This document shows positions 1 to 8,839 of a DNA stretch of 64,000 nt, piece by piece. Location of the stretch: the NCBI RefSeq assembly GCF_016864575.1, contig NZ_CP044125.1, positions 806,001 through 870,000 of the forward strand. Reading direction: 5' to 3'. A model generated the notes under the pieces. That model had not been told where the DNA came from, ran no database searches, and was given only the letters and a program-made list of their open reading frames with translations. Position 1 is the stretch's first letter. Each line of letters opens with the position of its first letter. A program made the position numbers and the translations under genes. The stretch is from Rhizobium sp. BG4 (GTDB lineage Bacteria > Pseudomonadota > Alphaproteobacteria > Rhizobiales > Rhizobiaceae).

Positions 1-316
1 CGAGCAGCGTGATCTCGAAATCGCGGTCGACGGTGAGCGGAAAGGCGAAGATGCCGGGCTTGATATCCATCCTCGGCTTGAGGACGGTGAGCGCCACCGT
101 CCAGGCCGAGAGCGCCAGTTCCTTCAGGAAGAGCAGCGCCAGAGACAGGATGCGGCCGGCGCGGAAGACATAGGCGCCGCGGCCGATCGACTGGCGCACG
201 ATCGCGAGCGCGATGGCGCCAAGCACGAAGCCGAGCAGCAGATTGTGCGGCGAGGCGCTGCCGGAGACGGCGGCCCAGGCGATGGCGAGCAGCAGATTGA
301 AGAGGAAGGCGATCAT
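1..316 (-). CDS. mnhE: Na+/H+ (K+/H+) antiporter subunit E, partial
   Basis: This is the N-terminal about 105 residues of the MnhE/MrpE/PhaE subunit of the multi-subunit monovalent cation/proton antiporter in the inner membrane. The product runs off the left edge of the window. It opens with MIAFLFNLLLAIAW, a hydrophobic segment, followed by a second one, as in MrpE. Its ATG overlaps the mnhD stop codon in an ATGA junction, so it is translationally coupled in the leftward mnhA-B-C-D-E operon. Subunits F and G would be expected just outside the window. The identification rests on operon position and hydrophobic pattern. Confidence 0.85.
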   Translation of the reverse strand, partial: MIAFLFNLLLAIAWAAVSGSASPHNLLLGFVLGAIALAIVRQSIGRGAYVFRAGRILSLALLFLKELALSAWTVALTVLKPRMDIKPGIFAFPLTVDRDFEITLL

Positions 317-1863
317 GGCACGCCTCCGGGGAAGACGGAGTGGATATAGGCGGAGGGATCGGCGAGGCTTTCGGCCGCTGACTGGGTGAGCGACAGGAGC
401 TGTTCCGGCAGGATGCCGAAGGCAACGACGAGTGCGGTCAGGAGCAGCAGCGGCACGGTCATGGTCCAGCCGATTGCGGCGGGTGCGGCCGCCTCGCCGG
501 CCGGGCGCCAATAGGCGAGCAGGAAGACGCGGCCGAAGCAGATGGTGGTGAGGAAGCCGCCCACCAGCAGCGATGCCGCCAGCCACCAGGCGCCGACATC
601 GAGCGAGGCCTTGACCAGCATCAGCTTCGGCCAGAAGCCGGAAAACGGCGGCAGGCCGGAGGCGGCGAAGAACAGGATGAGCGAGACGGCGGCAAACCAG
701 CCGCGCGCCCGGTAAAGGCCGCCGAGCGACGCCAGCGAGAAGCTGCCGCCGAGGCGACCGGCAATGCCGGCGGCGAAATAGAGCGCCACCATCAGCACGA
801 TCGAATGCAGCGCATAGAAGATCGCGCCGCTGACGCCGCCCGGCGTGCCGATCGATATGCCGACCAGCATGTTGCCGATGCCTGAAATCACGACATAGCC
901 GAGCAGGCGGCGGATATCGGTCTGCGCCAGCGCGCCGAGCGCACCGGAGAGCGTCGTTGCTGCGCCGAGCACGGCGATTAGCAGGCTGAGTTCTTCCCGC
1001 TCGACCGGCATCAGCATGACCATGACGCGGATCAGCGCGTAGATGCCGACCTTGGTGAGCAGGCCGGCGAACAGCGCGGAAACGACGATGCGCGGCGTAT
1101 GATAGGAGGCGGGCAGCCAGAAATTCACCGGGAAAGCGGCGGCCTTCATGGCGAAGGCGAAGAGGAAGAGTGCGGCGAGCGTCACCAGCGGCGCGCTGTC
1201 GCGAAGGCTTGCGGCCTTCTGCGCCACGTCCGCCATGTTGAGCGTGCCGAAGATGGCGTAGAGATAGCCGACGGCCGTCAGAAACAGCGTCGTGGCGATC
1301 AGATTCAGCACCGCATATTTCATCGCGCCGTCGATCTGCCGGCGCTCGGAGCCGAGGATCAGCAGGCCGAAGGACGAGATCAAGAGCACCTCGAACCAGA
1401 CATAGAGATTGAAGACGTCTCCTGTCAAGAAGGCGCCGCTGACACCGGCCATCAGGAGAAGCAGCAGCGGGAAGAAGCCGAAACGGCGATGCCCGGCATC
1501 GGTATCGGCAAGCGCATAGAGGCTGCCTGCCAGTGCTGCGATCGCCGCCGCAAGCGCCATCAGCGCCCCAAAAAGATCGGCGGTGAAGGCAATGCCGAAC
1601 GGCGGCAGCCAGCGGCCCATCACCATGGTGACCGGCCCTTCGGCGATGACCTTCTGCAGCAGGAGCGCGTCGATGACGACGAGGGCCGCGAGGCCGATCA
1701 CGGCGATCGGGGCGTGGAGGCGGACATGGGCACGCAGCGTCAGCAGCAGGGCGCCGAGGACGATGCAGAGCGCGACGGGCAGAATGACGAGCCAATGGCC
1801 CGCCGGAACGGGGGCGGTGAGCATGGCGGTGGAGAGGTCGATTGCAGTGGTGGGGGTCGCCAT
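313..1863 (-). CDS. mnhD: Na+/H+ (K+/H+) antiporter subunit D
   Basis: A 516-residue polytopic membrane protein of the MrpD/PhaD type, homologous to the complex I proton-channel subunits (Proton_antipo_M). The glutamate of the WFEVLL motif (E158) and the lysine of FAMKAAAFPVNFWLP (K240) are the conserved charged residues of the proton path. Length is normal for the family. In rhizobia the complex is called Pha (K+ efflux, pH adaptation) or Mnh, and the transported ion cannot be decided from sequence. A 237-bp gap carrying a palindromic repeat separates it from mnhC upstream. The 3' end overlaps mnhE by 4 bases. Confidence 0.93.
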   Translation of the reverse strand: MATPTTAIDLSTAMLTAPVPAGHWLVILPVALCIVLGALLLTLRAHVRLHAPIAVIGLAALVVIDALLLQKVIAEGPVTMVMGRWLPPFGIAFTADLFGALMALAAAIAALAGSLYALADTDAGHRRFGFFPLLLLLMAGVSGAFLTGDVFNLYVWFEVLLISSFGLLILGSERRQIDGAMKYAVLNLIATTLFLTAVGYLYAIFGTLNMADVAQKAASLRDSAPLVTLAALFLFAFAMKAAAFPVNFWLPASYHTPRIVVSALFAGLLTKVGIYALIRVMVMLMPVEREELSLLIAVLGAATTLSGALGALAQTDIRRLLGYVVISGIGNMLVGISIGTPGGVSGAIFYALHSIVLMVALYFAAGIAGRLGGSFSLASLGGLYRARGWFAAVSLILFFAASGLPPFSGFWPKLMLVKASLDVGAWWLAASLLVGGFLTTICFGRVFLLAYWRPAGEAAAPAAIGWTMTVPLLLLTALVVAFGILPEQLLSLTQSAAESLADPSAYIHSVFPGGVP

Positions 1864-1896
1864 CAGTGCGCCTCTCGCGGCGTTGTGGCCGGGAAA

Positions 1897-2079
1897 AAGG
1901 CCCTCTCTGCCCTGCCGGGCATCTCCCCCACAAGGGGGGAGAAACGCTGGACGCGTCCGCTCGCCCGGCAGTCATCCGGAAGCGTGAAGCCGCCGCCCTG
2001 CTTGATAAGGGAGTGGTGAGCCTGCCACGAGTCGTCTCCCCCCTTGTGGGGAGATGCCCGGCAGGGCAGAGAGGGCCTT
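1897..2079. repeat. RIME-like palindromic intergenic repeat (copy 1)
   Basis: Two arms of about 45 bases (1897-1941 and 2035-2079) are near-perfect inverted copies with the core CTGCCCTGCCGGGCATCTCC, separated by about 95 bases. Each arm also contains its own short hairpin (CCCC...GGGG). The element fills the gap between mnhC and mnhD. It resembles the RIME-type mosaic elements known from Rhizobium intergenic regions. The same core recurs near 9669-9853. Assignment to RIME is from memory of the general form. Confidence 0.75.
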
Positions 2080-2100
2080 CGATCCACACAACGCCCATCA

Positions 2101-2481
2101 TCAATACCCCACCGGCGGAACCGGCTCGTCGCGCGGCTCGGCAAGCCGCATCTCGTCGGTATTGTCGGTGCCGATATCCTGATAGGCGCGGTAGGTCAGC
2201 ACCAGCAGGAAGGCCAGGAAGGAGAAGGAGATGACGATCGCCGTCAGGATCAGGGCCTGCGGCAGCGGATTGGCAGCGCCCTGCGGCAGCGTGTCGAGAC
2301 CGGCGGGGATGATCGGCGGCACTTCGCGGGTCAGGCGGCCAGCGGTGAACAGCAGCAGGTTGACGCCGTTTCCGAGGATGGCGATCCCTAGCATGATGCG
2401 GATCGAGAATTTCGACAGCATCAGATAGATGGCGGCGGTGAAGAACAGCCCGGAGAGAATGGCAAGCAACGGCTCCATCAT
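2101..2481 (-). CDS. mnhC: Na+/H+ (K+/H+) antiporter subunit C
   Basis: A 126-residue small membrane subunit of the Mrp/Pha antiporter, homologous to NuoK. It has three hydrophobic segments ([21 protein letters not shown], then the [15 protein letters not shown] segment, then [17 protein letters not shown]). The GNGVNLLLF stretch is the NuoK-like motif. Its start overlaps the end of mnhB by 4 bases (ATGA type). The C-terminal tail is charged and proline-rich. Downstream, a palindromic repeat separates it from mnhD. Confidence 0.92.
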   Translation of the reverse strand: MMEPLLAILSGLFFTAAIYLMLSKFSIRIMLGIAILGNGVNLLLFTAGRLTREVPPIIPAGLDTLPQGAANPLPQALILTAIVISFSFLAFLLVLTYRAYQDIGTDNTDEMRLAEPRDEPVPPVGY

Positions 2482-2897
2482 TCCACCTCCCTTTCCTCGA
2501 GCGTCAGGGCAATGGCGGTGATGGCGCCGAGTACGACGAAATAGACGCCGAAATCGAACAGCATCACCGAAGAGAGCGGCACCTCGACGCCGAGGATCAC
2601 AGGGTAGATCCAGAGCCCGGTCATGAAGGGCACGGCGGCGAAGATGGAAATCAGGCCGGCAACCGAGGACATTAAGAGCCCTGCTCCGGCGATGGCGAGC
2701 GGGTGGAACCGGATGGCGCGGCGCACCGCCGGGACACCATTGGCGATACCATAGATCGCGAGCGCCGAAGCTGCGATCAACCCGCCGATGAAGCCGCCGC
2801 CCGGCTCGTTATGCCCGCGCAGCAGGATGAAAACGGAGAAGAGCAGCATCAGGGCCGTGAGGAACGGGGCGATGGTGCGAAAGATCAGCGTGTTCAT
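2478..2897 (-). CDS. mnhB: Na+/H+ (K+/H+) antiporter subunit B
   Basis: A 139-residue MnhB-domain subunit. It shows the family signature [14 protein letters not shown] near residue 27 and four hydrophobic segments. In many bacteria this domain is adjacent or fused to MnhA. Here it is a separate gene, 183 bases after mnhA, and the gap carries an inverted-repeat element. It overlaps mnhC by 4 bases. It acts in the inner-membrane cation/proton antiporter complex. Confidence 0.92.
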   Translation of the reverse strand: MNTLIFRTIAPFLTALMLLFSVFILLRGHNEPGGGFIGGLIAASALAIYGIANGVPAVRRAIRFHPLAIAGAGLLMSSVAGLISIFAAVPFMTGLWIYPVILGVEVPLSSVMLFDFGVYFVVLGAITAIALTLEEREVE

Positions 2898-2919
2898 GGG
2901 CGAGCCTCCCTGTTGCCTT

Positions 2920-3063
2920 CCCTTCTCCCCTCGGGAGAAGGTGGCCCGCAGGGTCGGATGAGGGGGCCATGCGGTAAAACGGTTGTGGACGAGATGGTGC
3001 GCGCCGAGCCAGCGGCCCCCTCATCCGCCCTATCGGGCACCTTCTCCCCGCTGGGGAGAAGGG
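2920..3063. repeat. RIME-like palindromic intergenic repeat (copy 2, second type)
   Basis: Inverted arms 2920-2968 and 3014-3063 share CCTTCTCCCC...GGGGAGAAGG and GGATGAGGGGGCC blocks and are separated by about 45 bases. The element occupies the mnhA-mnhB gap. The same motif set is seen around 50836-50873 and 52037-52090. It could fold into a large hairpin in the operon mRNA. Confidence 0.75.
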
Positions 3064-3080
3064 AGAAACTAGCCTCACCA

Positions 3081-5447
3081 TCACGTACCCCTCCCCGGTT
3101 GTTTCGGATCCGGCGGCGCCAGTTTGCGTTCGGTGCCGGCGCGCATGCGGATGAGGGCGATGATGGCAAGGGCGGCGATGGCGACGACGGCGATTTCGCC
3201 CAGCGTATCGGTGCCGCGGAAGTCGACGATGATGACGTTCACGACATTGGTGCCGTGGGCGATGGTCTTCGAATAGGTATTGAAGAAATCCGAGAGCGCC
3301 GTGTCGAAGCGGCCGGAGGTGGCGCGGAGCAGGAGCAGCGTCAGGCCGAGGCCGCAGGCGAGCGCGATCGCGGCATCGAGGAGCCGCTGGCCGCGCGGGC
3401 GGCGGTCGGTGGGCGACAGGCGCAGCCGCGTCATCACGAGGGCGAGGATCACGACCGCGAGCGTCTCGACCATGAACTGGGTGAAGGCGAGATCGGGGGC
3501 GCCGAACATCAGGAAGATCAGCGCGACCGAGAGCCCCTGAATGCCGAGCGCGGCGATCGCCGTCAGCCGGTCGCGGGCGGTCAGCACGGCGGCAAGGCCG
3601 ATCACCGCCAGCAGCAGCACCGCCCATTCATGCAGCCGGACATGATCCGGCCAGGCGATGCCGGTGGGCAGTTCGCCATAGAGATAGAGCGGCACGAGCA
3701 GGATGGCGGCAAGCAGGATGAAGGTCGCCGTCACATAGATTTCCAGGCGCCCAGGCTGCAGGATGCCGGTAATGCGGTGCGCCAGGCGCACGAGGCCGGA
3801 GATGAAGATGTCGAAACCCGTATCCGGGCCGGGACCGGCAGCGCGGAAGAAGGCATCGGCGAGACGGCGGCTGCGATCGAGCTGGAAGTAGATGACGATG
3901 CCGAGCGCGATGGTCAGCACCGACAGCAGCAGCGGCACGCCGACATGCGGCATCAGCGAAATGGTGATCTCCACCGGCCGGTGCTCGACGGCCGAGGCCA
4001 TCGGCGTCGAAATATAGCGGTGGGCGGAGGCGGAGAAGATGGCGGCGACAAAGCCGAGCAGCGCCAGCAGAGCCGGGCCGATCCACAGGAGAACCGGCGC
4101 CTCATGCGGCGGCTTCGGGGTTTCCGAGCGTTTACCGATGAAAGGCTTCAGGCCGACGGCGAAGGCGATCGCGAACATCAGCGCGTTGCCGAAGACGGCG
4201 ACCGATGTGAAGACGATCGAGCGCAGGTCGCCGATCGCCAGCGCCGCATAGATCTCCTCCTTGGCTAAGAAGCCGAAGAAGGGCGGCAGACCGGCCATCG
4301 AGAAGGCGGCGGCCAGGGCGGCGGCGCAGGTGAGCGGCATGGCGGAGGCGAGACCGCTCAGCCGGGTGATATCGCGCGTGCCGGTCTCGTGATCGAGAAT
4401 GCCGGCGACCATGAAGAGCGCACCCTTGAAGAGCGAATGGGCGACGAGATAGAGCACCGCCGCCTCGATGGCATATTCCGAGCCGAAACCGGTGAGCAGC
4501 ACCAGCAGGCCGAGCGAGGAGACGGTCGTATAGGCGAGCTTCAGTTTCAGGTCGGTCTGGCGGATGGCGAGCGCGGCACCGGTTGCCAGCGTCATGCCGC
4601 CGAAGAAGGGCAGCAGGATTTCCCAGGCCGGCGTTTCGCCGAGCAGCGGATGAAGGCGCAGGAGCAAGTAGACGCCTGCCTTCACCATGGTCGCCGAATG
4701 CAGATAGGCGGAGACCGGCGTCGGCGCTTCCATGGCGTTCGGCAGCCAGAAGTGAAACGGGAACTGCGCCGACTTGGTGAAGGCGCCGCCGAGGACGAGG
4801 AGCAGTGTGGCCAGATAGAACGGGCTCTCGCGCATCAGATCGCCCGCTTCCATGATCAGCGACAGCTGGGTGACGCCTGTTATGTTCCAGATGAACAGCA
4901 GGCCGGCGAGCAGGCAGAGCCCGCCGCCACCCGTGACGACGAGCGCCTGCAGCGCTGCCCTTCGCGCCGCCTCGCGCTCGTGATCGAAGCCGATCAGCAG
5001 GAAGGAGGTGATCGAGGTCAGCTCCCAGAAGATGAAGAGCATCAGGAAGCTGTCGGACACGACCAGCCCCAGCATCGAGCCCATGAACAGGAAGATGAAG
5101 GAGAAGAAGCGGCCGTGATCCCTGTGCCCCTTCAGGTATCCCCCGGCATAGAGCACGATCAGCGTGCCTATGCCCGTAATCAGCAACGCGAAGGTGAGCG
5201 ACAGCCCATCGAGAAACCAGGAGAAGCTGAGATTGTAGCTGGGCACCCAGACATAGCCGCCGGTCGCGACTTCACCGGCAGCGATCTCCGGCAGGAAACC
5301 GAGGAAATGCAGAAAAGAGAGCAGCGGGAACAGCGCGAGAAGCCAGGCGGCATTGGCGCCGAACAGCCTGACGGCAAAGGGTGCGGCAAGGGCGCCGATG
5401 AACGGCAGGCACAGGGCAAGAAATGTCAGACCCGTGACACCGGCCAT
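3081..5447 (-). CDS. mnhA: Na+/H+ (K+/H+) antiporter subunit A
   Basis: A 788-residue polytopic subunit, first gene of the leftward mnh/pha operon. The N-terminal part is NuoL-like. E142 in FWELTSITSFLLIG and K225 in GAFTKSAQFPFHFWLP are the proton-path residues, and MEAPTPVSAYLHSATMVKAG follows as expected. The C-terminal region (about 600-788) carries the DUF4040/MbhE-like helices typical of MrpA. The start is supported by AAGGAGA five bases before the ATG. The complex sits in the inner membrane and exchanges Na+ or K+ for protons, supporting pH and salt tolerance. Confidence 0.95.
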   Translation of the reverse strand: MAGVTGLTFLALCLPFIGALAAPFAVRLFGANAAWLLALFPLLSFLHFLGFLPEIAAGEVATGGYVWVPSYNLSFSWFLDGLSLTFALLITGIGTLIVLYAGGYLKGHRDHGRFFSFIFLFMGSMLGLVVSDSFLMLFIFWELTSITSFLLIGFDHEREAARRAALQALVVTGGGGLCLLAGLLFIWNITGVTQLSLIMEAGDLMRESPFYLATLLLVLGGAFTKSAQFPFHFWLPNAMEAPTPVSAYLHSATMVKAGVYLLLRLHPLLGETPAWEILLPFFGGMTLATGAALAIRQTDLKLKLAYTTVSSLGLLVLLTGFGSEYAIEAAVLYLVAHSLFKGALFMVAGILDHETGTRDITRLSGLASAMPLTCAAALAAAFSMAGLPPFFGFLAKEEIYAALAIGDLRSIVFTSVAVFGNALMFAIAFAVGLKPFIGKRSETPKPPHEAPVLLWIGPALLALLGFVAAIFSASAHRYISTPMASAVEHRPVEITISLMPHVGVPLLLSVLTIALGIVIYFQLDRSRRLADAFFRAAGPGPDTGFDIFISGLVRLAHRITGILQPGRLEIYVTATFILLAAILLVPLYLYGELPTGIAWPDHVRLHEWAVLLLAVIGLAAVLTARDRLTAIAALGIQGLSVALIFLMFGAPDLAFTQFMVETLAVVILALVMTRLRLSPTDRRPRGQRLLDAAIALACGLGLTLLLLRATSGRFDTALSDFFNTYSKTIAHGTNVVNVIIVDFRGTDTLGEIAVVAIAALAIIALIRMRAGTERKLAPPDPKQPGRGT

Positions 5448-5505
5448 ATGCTCTCCTTGATGGAAACCCCTCGGAAATCCGGAAAACCGGATGCGTTTCC
5501 AAGAC

Positions 5506-5745
5506 CTAGGTCAATCGGCGCCGGGCCTCAAGCCTTTTCGGGATGGGTGCACAGGCAAAGCGCGGGCCGAGCGCGGCATGCACCAATGGCGCGAGGAGGA
5601 TCAGCGGCCAGACGATGCAGGCGGCAAGGCCGGCGATCCGCGATGGCGTGTAGCGATCATGCTCCGCCCAGCCCTCCAGAAAGGTGATCAGAAAACAGGC
5701 GGCCGAGATGGCGGCGTAGATTGCGAAAGCGAGGATGGTCAGCAC
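5506..5745 (-). CDS. small membrane protein of unknown function
   Basis: A 79-residue protein with two hydrophobic segments (ILAFAIYAAISAACFLITFL and GLAACIVWPLILLAPLVHA). A longer frame begins at 5817, but a GTG at 5745 is preceded by a strong GGGGGGAC ribosome-binding site seven bases away, so I chose that start. It lies 58 bases upstream of mnhA on the same strand and might share its transcript. No family recognised. Confidence 0.6.
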   Translation of the reverse strand: MLTILAFAIYAAISAACFLITFLEGWAEHDRYTPSRIAGLAACIVWPLILLAPLVHAALGPRFACAPIPKRLEARRRLT

Positions 5746-5932
5746 GTCGAAGTCCCCCCTGGTACTCCCCGTTGCAAGGAGAATACCGGAGAAGCGCCAA
5801 CGCCCGCAAACCGGCAAAACGGACTAAAGCTTTCAGGCTATAGACGCATCACTCTTGATACCGCCCAATTTCCGCTCCACATTCGCGGCGTCGGAAAATC
5901 TGTCTTCTTTGGCGCCGAAGGAGCAAGCCCCC

Positions 5933-6343
5933 ATGCCCGATATCGACATTGCGAAGTTTCACAGGACCGATGACGAGTGGAAAGCTCAGCTGACACCCGA
6001 GCAATACCGCATCACCCGCCATCACGGCACCGAGCGGGCCTTTACCGGGCCTTATTGGGATAGTTTCGAGACGGGGCTCTACAGCTGCGTCTGCTGCAAC
6101 GAGCCGCTGTTCCGCTCCGATACCAAATTCGATGCCGGATGCGGCTGGCCGAGCTATTTCGAGGCCGTATCGCCCGAGGCGATCACCGAGCACCGCGACA
6201 CCACCTATGGCATGGTGCGCACCGAGATCCGCTGTGCCAATTGCGATGCGCATCTCGGCCACGTCTTCCCCGACGGACCACCGCCGACAGGGCTGCGCTA
6301 CTGCATCAACGGGCACGCGATGGTGTTCGAGGCGGGGCGGTAG
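5933..6343 (+). CDS. msrB: peptide-methionine (R)-S-oxide reductase MsrB
   Basis: Reduces methionine-R-sulfoxide in oxidised proteins using thioredoxin. The 136-residue product has both zinc-binding CxxC pairs (C52/C55 and C101/C104), the catalytic cysteine C124 in LRYCIN, and C70 in [10 protein letters not shown] at the usual recycling position. The usual RYCINS is RYCING here. The start at 5933 is preceded by GAAGGAG, so the longer upstream frame from 5855 is not used. It stands alone, convergent with the kinase gene that follows. Confidence 0.95.
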   Translation: MPDIDIAKFHRTDDEWKAQLTPEQYRITRHHGTERAFTGPYWDSFETGLYSCVCCNEPLFRSDTKFDAGCGWPSYFEAVSPEAITEHRDTTYGMVRTEIRCANCDAHLGHVFPDGPPPTGLRYCINGHAMVFEAGR

Positions 6344-6347
6344 AAGC

Positions 6348-6857
6348 TCAATCCGCGCGCAAGCGCTGGAGAACGATCGCCGCGGCCTCGGCGATCGGCA
6401 GGTTCGACGTATCGAGGATTTCGCAGCCCGCGCTTGTCGCCTCGCGGCGTAGGAAGGCGGCCCAGTTCATCATGTCGTCATTGGCGAGTTCGGGCTGGTC
6501 GCGATCCGAGGTCAGGCGCTTGCGCCGGGTCGCATCGTCGCAATCGACGAGGATGATATGGCAGGCAAGGCCCATGGCGGCGGCGGCATCGACGACGAAG
6601 CCGATGCGCATCTGGCCTTCGAACAGGACCGGGCGGCCGGGCTGCATCGTTCCGGCGAGCCGCGCCATCCATTCCGCCGTCATCGCCTGCTGCCAGCCGG
6701 CCGGCGAGCCGAACAGCGCGTTCATTTCCTCGACGGGCGGCACGCCGATCGAATCGAAGAAGCGGATGTCGATGTCCGCGCCATGCTCGGCGGCGATCAG
6801 ATCGGAGATCGCGGTCTTGCCTGCGCCCGAGGCGCCTGTGAGGACGACGAGGGTCAA
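6348..6857 (-). CDS. P-loop kinase-like protein (AAA_33 type)
   Basis: A 169-residue protein with a Walker A motif GASGAGKT at about residues 8-15, typical of small nucleotide/shikimate-kinase-like proteins. It includes DCDDATRRKRL, resembling a lid region. The likely start is TTG at 6857, which overlaps the stop of the upstream GNAT gene (TTGA). A longer frame back to 7226 is a shadow of that gene. Substrate unknown; coupling to the acetyltransferase suggests a joint small-molecule modification role, which is inference. Confidence 0.7.
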   Translation of the reverse strand: MTLVVLTGASGAGKTAISDLIAAEHGADIDIRFFDSIGVPPVEEMNALFGSPAGWQQAMTAEWMARLAGTMQPGRPVLFEGQMRIGFVVDAAAAMGLACHIILVDCDDATRRKRLTSDRDQPELANDDMMNWAAFLRREATSAGCEILDTSNLPIAEAAAIVLQRLRAD

Positions 6858-7360
6858 TTCGGCACCCTCAGTTCCATGAAGGTCAGGTCCAGCCAGCGGC
6901 CGAACTTCTTGCCAACTTCGAAGAAGGTGCCGCCATTGCGGAAGCCGAGCTTTTCGTGGAGGGCGATCGATGCCGCATTGTTGGCCTCGATGCCGGCGAT
7001 CATGACGTGGATGCCGTTTTCGCCGGCGCGCTTGATCAGCGCCTGCATCAGCAGCTTGCCGATGCCGGCACCCTGATTTTCCTTCTCGACATAGACGGAA
7101 TGCTCGACCGTGTGGCGGAAGCCGTCGAAGGCGCGCCAGTCGCCATAGGAGGCGTAGCCGGCGATCGCGCCATTGCGCTCGGCGACCAGAACCGGAAAGC
7201 CCCTCGCCTGCCGCGCCCTGAACCACTCGACCCGGTTGTCGAGATCGACGACCGTCTCGTTCCAGATCGCCGTCGTGTGCTCGACGGCGTGGTTGTAGAT
7301 ATCGCGGATCGCGGCAAGGTCGGCTTCGGTGGCGTCGCGGATGGTGACGGCGTCGGTCAT
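6854..7360 (-). CDS. GNAT N-acetyltransferase, phosphinothricin/methionine-sulfoximine type
   Basis: About 168 residues with the Pat/MddA-type GNAT signature: TIRDATEADLAAIRDIYNHA at the N-terminus, the acetyl-CoA loop NQGAGIGKLLMQ and the C-terminal NNAASIALHEKLGF. These enzymes acetylate phosphinothricin, methionine sulfoximine or related amino acids. The ATG at 7360 has GGAAGA just upstream and is preferred over 7372. It overlaps the downstream P-loop gene by 4 bases. Confidence 0.85.
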   Translation of the reverse strand: MTDAVTIRDATEADLAAIRDIYNHAVEHTTAIWNETVVDLDNRVEWFRARQARGFPVLVAERNGAIAGYASYGDWRAFDGFRHTVEHSVYVEKENQGAGIGKLLMQALIKRAGENGIHVMIAGIEANNAASIALHEKLGFRNGGTFFEVGKKFGRWLDLTFMELRVPN

Positions 7361-7487
7361 GTCTTCTTCCATTTCGGCAAAATACAGGGCAGCGATACGC
7401 TGGCGTCCAGGCGATGTAAACCCGATAGATTTGCCGCGACCGGCGGCGCGGTTTGCGCTAGTTTCCGACGCCTGACCGGAGGATCCG

Positions 7488-7964
7488 ATGCGCCTGTCCC
7501 TTGCTCTGCTGCTGCTTCTTGCCGCCTCGCCTGCGCTTGCCGCCGACTGGAAGCCCTATGCCAATCCGCGCTTCGGCTATGTCATCGACCTGCCCAGCGA
7601 TTTCGCCACCGTCAGCGCGGCCGACAATGGCGACGGCATGACGCTGCAATCGAAGGACGGCAAGGCGAAGCTTCTGGTCTTCGGCGCCAATCTCACCGAA
7701 GAGAATTTCGCTGCCGATACAGCCAAGCGCAAGCAATCCGACAAGGATGCCGGCTGGGCGATCTCCTATGACAAATCGGCCAAGGGCTGGGCCAGCTATT
7801 CCGGCACGCGCAAGGACCGCATCCTGTATGTGCGCGCGGTTTCGCTCTGCCAGGATGCCGGCGGCTATTTCGTTCTGGATTATCCGAAGGCCGATGCGAA
7901 GCTCTACGATCCCATCGTCGCGCATCTCGTCAAGACGCTCGCAGGGCCGCCGCACTGCCGCTGA
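7488..7964 (+). CDS. exported hypothetical protein
   Basis: A 158-residue protein with a clear Sec signal peptide (MRLSLALLLLLAASPALA, cleavage near residue 18). The mature part begins ADWKPYANPRFGYVIDLPSDF, a pattern common in periplasmic proteins of unknown function. There is a cysteine pair, one in SLCQDAGG and one near the end (PPHC). GGAGG precedes the start. It is convergent with the HlyIII-like gene with no gap. Confidence 0.75.
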   Translation: MRLSLALLLLLAASPALAADWKPYANPRFGYVIDLPSDFATVSAADNGDGMTLQSKDGKAKLLVFGANLTEENFAADTAKRKQSDKDAGWAISYDKSAKGWASYSGTRKDRILYVRAVSLCQDAGGYFVLDYPKADAKLYDPIVAHLVKTLAGPPHCR

Positions 7965-8627
7965 CTAGAGCGCGCTCATGCTGAAGCAGGTCAGCACCGC
8001 CGAATAATGGACGGCGGCGGCGGCAACGACGAAGCCGTGCCAGATGGCATTTTGGAAGCGCAGCTTTTCCCAGACATGGAAGATGACGCCGGCCGAATAG
8101 ATGAGGCCGCCGATGACGATCAGCAGCATCGAGGCGAAGGGAATGCGCGAGGCGACGGGCTCGGCCACCAGGACGCCGCTCCAGCCCATGGCGAGATAGA
8201 GCAGGATCGCCAACTTGTCGTAACGCCCGGGAAAGACGCATTTCAGGAGAATGCCGACGATCGCCACGACCCAGATGCCGATCAGCATCGAAAACAGCAG
8301 CGGATCGTCGGAGCCCCTTTCGAGGAACGGCGTGTAGGTTGCGGCGATCAGGATGAAGATCGAGGAATGGTCGAGCCGCCGCAGGAACCATTTGGTGCGC
8401 GAAACCGGCCAGGCATTGTAGGTGAAGGAAATGCCAATCGTCATGACGAGCCCGATGCCATAGACCCAGGCCGCGGCCAGCTCGCCATGCGAACTCCAGA
8501 CGGTGGCATAGAAGATCAGCACCGTGGCACCGACCAGCGCCAGCGCCAGCCCGACACCATGAACGATGCCGTCAGCGATCAACTCGTATTTGTCATAAGC
8601 CCAGCGGATCCCGTTGAACTCTGCCAT
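7965..8627 (-). CDS. hemolysin III / PAQR-type membrane protein
   Basis: A 220-residue seven-helix membrane protein of the HlyIII/YqfA (PAQR-related) family. It has the conserved histidine motifs: HGVGLALALVG, LDHSSIFILIAATYTPF and the C-terminal HVWEKLRFQNAIWH. Starting at MAEFNG (8627) matches family length, and the upstream 22 codons look non-coding. Function in bacteria is poorly defined (membrane fluidity or metal-linked hydrolase). A perfect inverted repeat lies just upstream (8648-8665). Confidence 0.85.
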   Translation of the reverse strand: MAEFNGIRWAYDKYELIADGIVHGVGLALALVGATVLIFYATVWSSHGELAAAWVYGIGLVMTIGISFTYNAWPVSRTKWFLRRLDHSSIFILIAATYTPFLERGSDDPLLFSMLIGIWVVAIVGILLKCVFPGRYDKLAILLYLAMGWSGVLVAEPVASRIPFASMLLIVIGGLIYSAGVIFHVWEKLRFQNAIWHGFVVAAAAVHYSAVLTCFSMSAL

Positions 8628-8647
8628 TGCGCACACCCGTTTCTGTT

Positions 8648-8665
8648 GATGCCAATGCTGGCATC
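8648..8665. promoter_or_regulatory. inverted repeat upstream of the HlyIII-like gene
   Basis: GATGCCA-ATGC-TGGCATC, perfect 7-base arms with a 4-base spacer, about 20 bases upstream of the HlyIII-like start. It could be an operator or a leader hairpin. The TGGCAT/ATGCCA core recurs upstream of the DHA2 transporter near 43365. Confidence 0.4.
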
Positions 8666-8839
8666 GAATGTGTATCGGCGCAACCGGTACCAAGGTGTTA
8701 GGTGGCTTGAACTCGGGCGGAGCGAATATGGCAGGACAGCGGCGATGGCAGCCGCTATACGAGCGGCATCAGGACGCATCGCGATCCCTCGCCGGCCGGA
8801 ATAGAATTCCTTCATCGAAATTATAGAAACTCGTCTCCC

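Noticed and set aside
1099..2019. Long plus-strand open frame antisense to mnhD
   Set aside because: It is the complement of a high-GC membrane gene with clear motifs; composition is Arg/Glu/Gly-rich with no fold. The same applies to the long antisense frames over mnhA, dmeF, gcd and the MFS genes.
6858..7226. N-terminal extension of the P-loop kinase
   Set aside because: The extra 123 codons are the other frame of the GNAT gene; the TTG overlapping the GNAT stop gives a normal kinase start.
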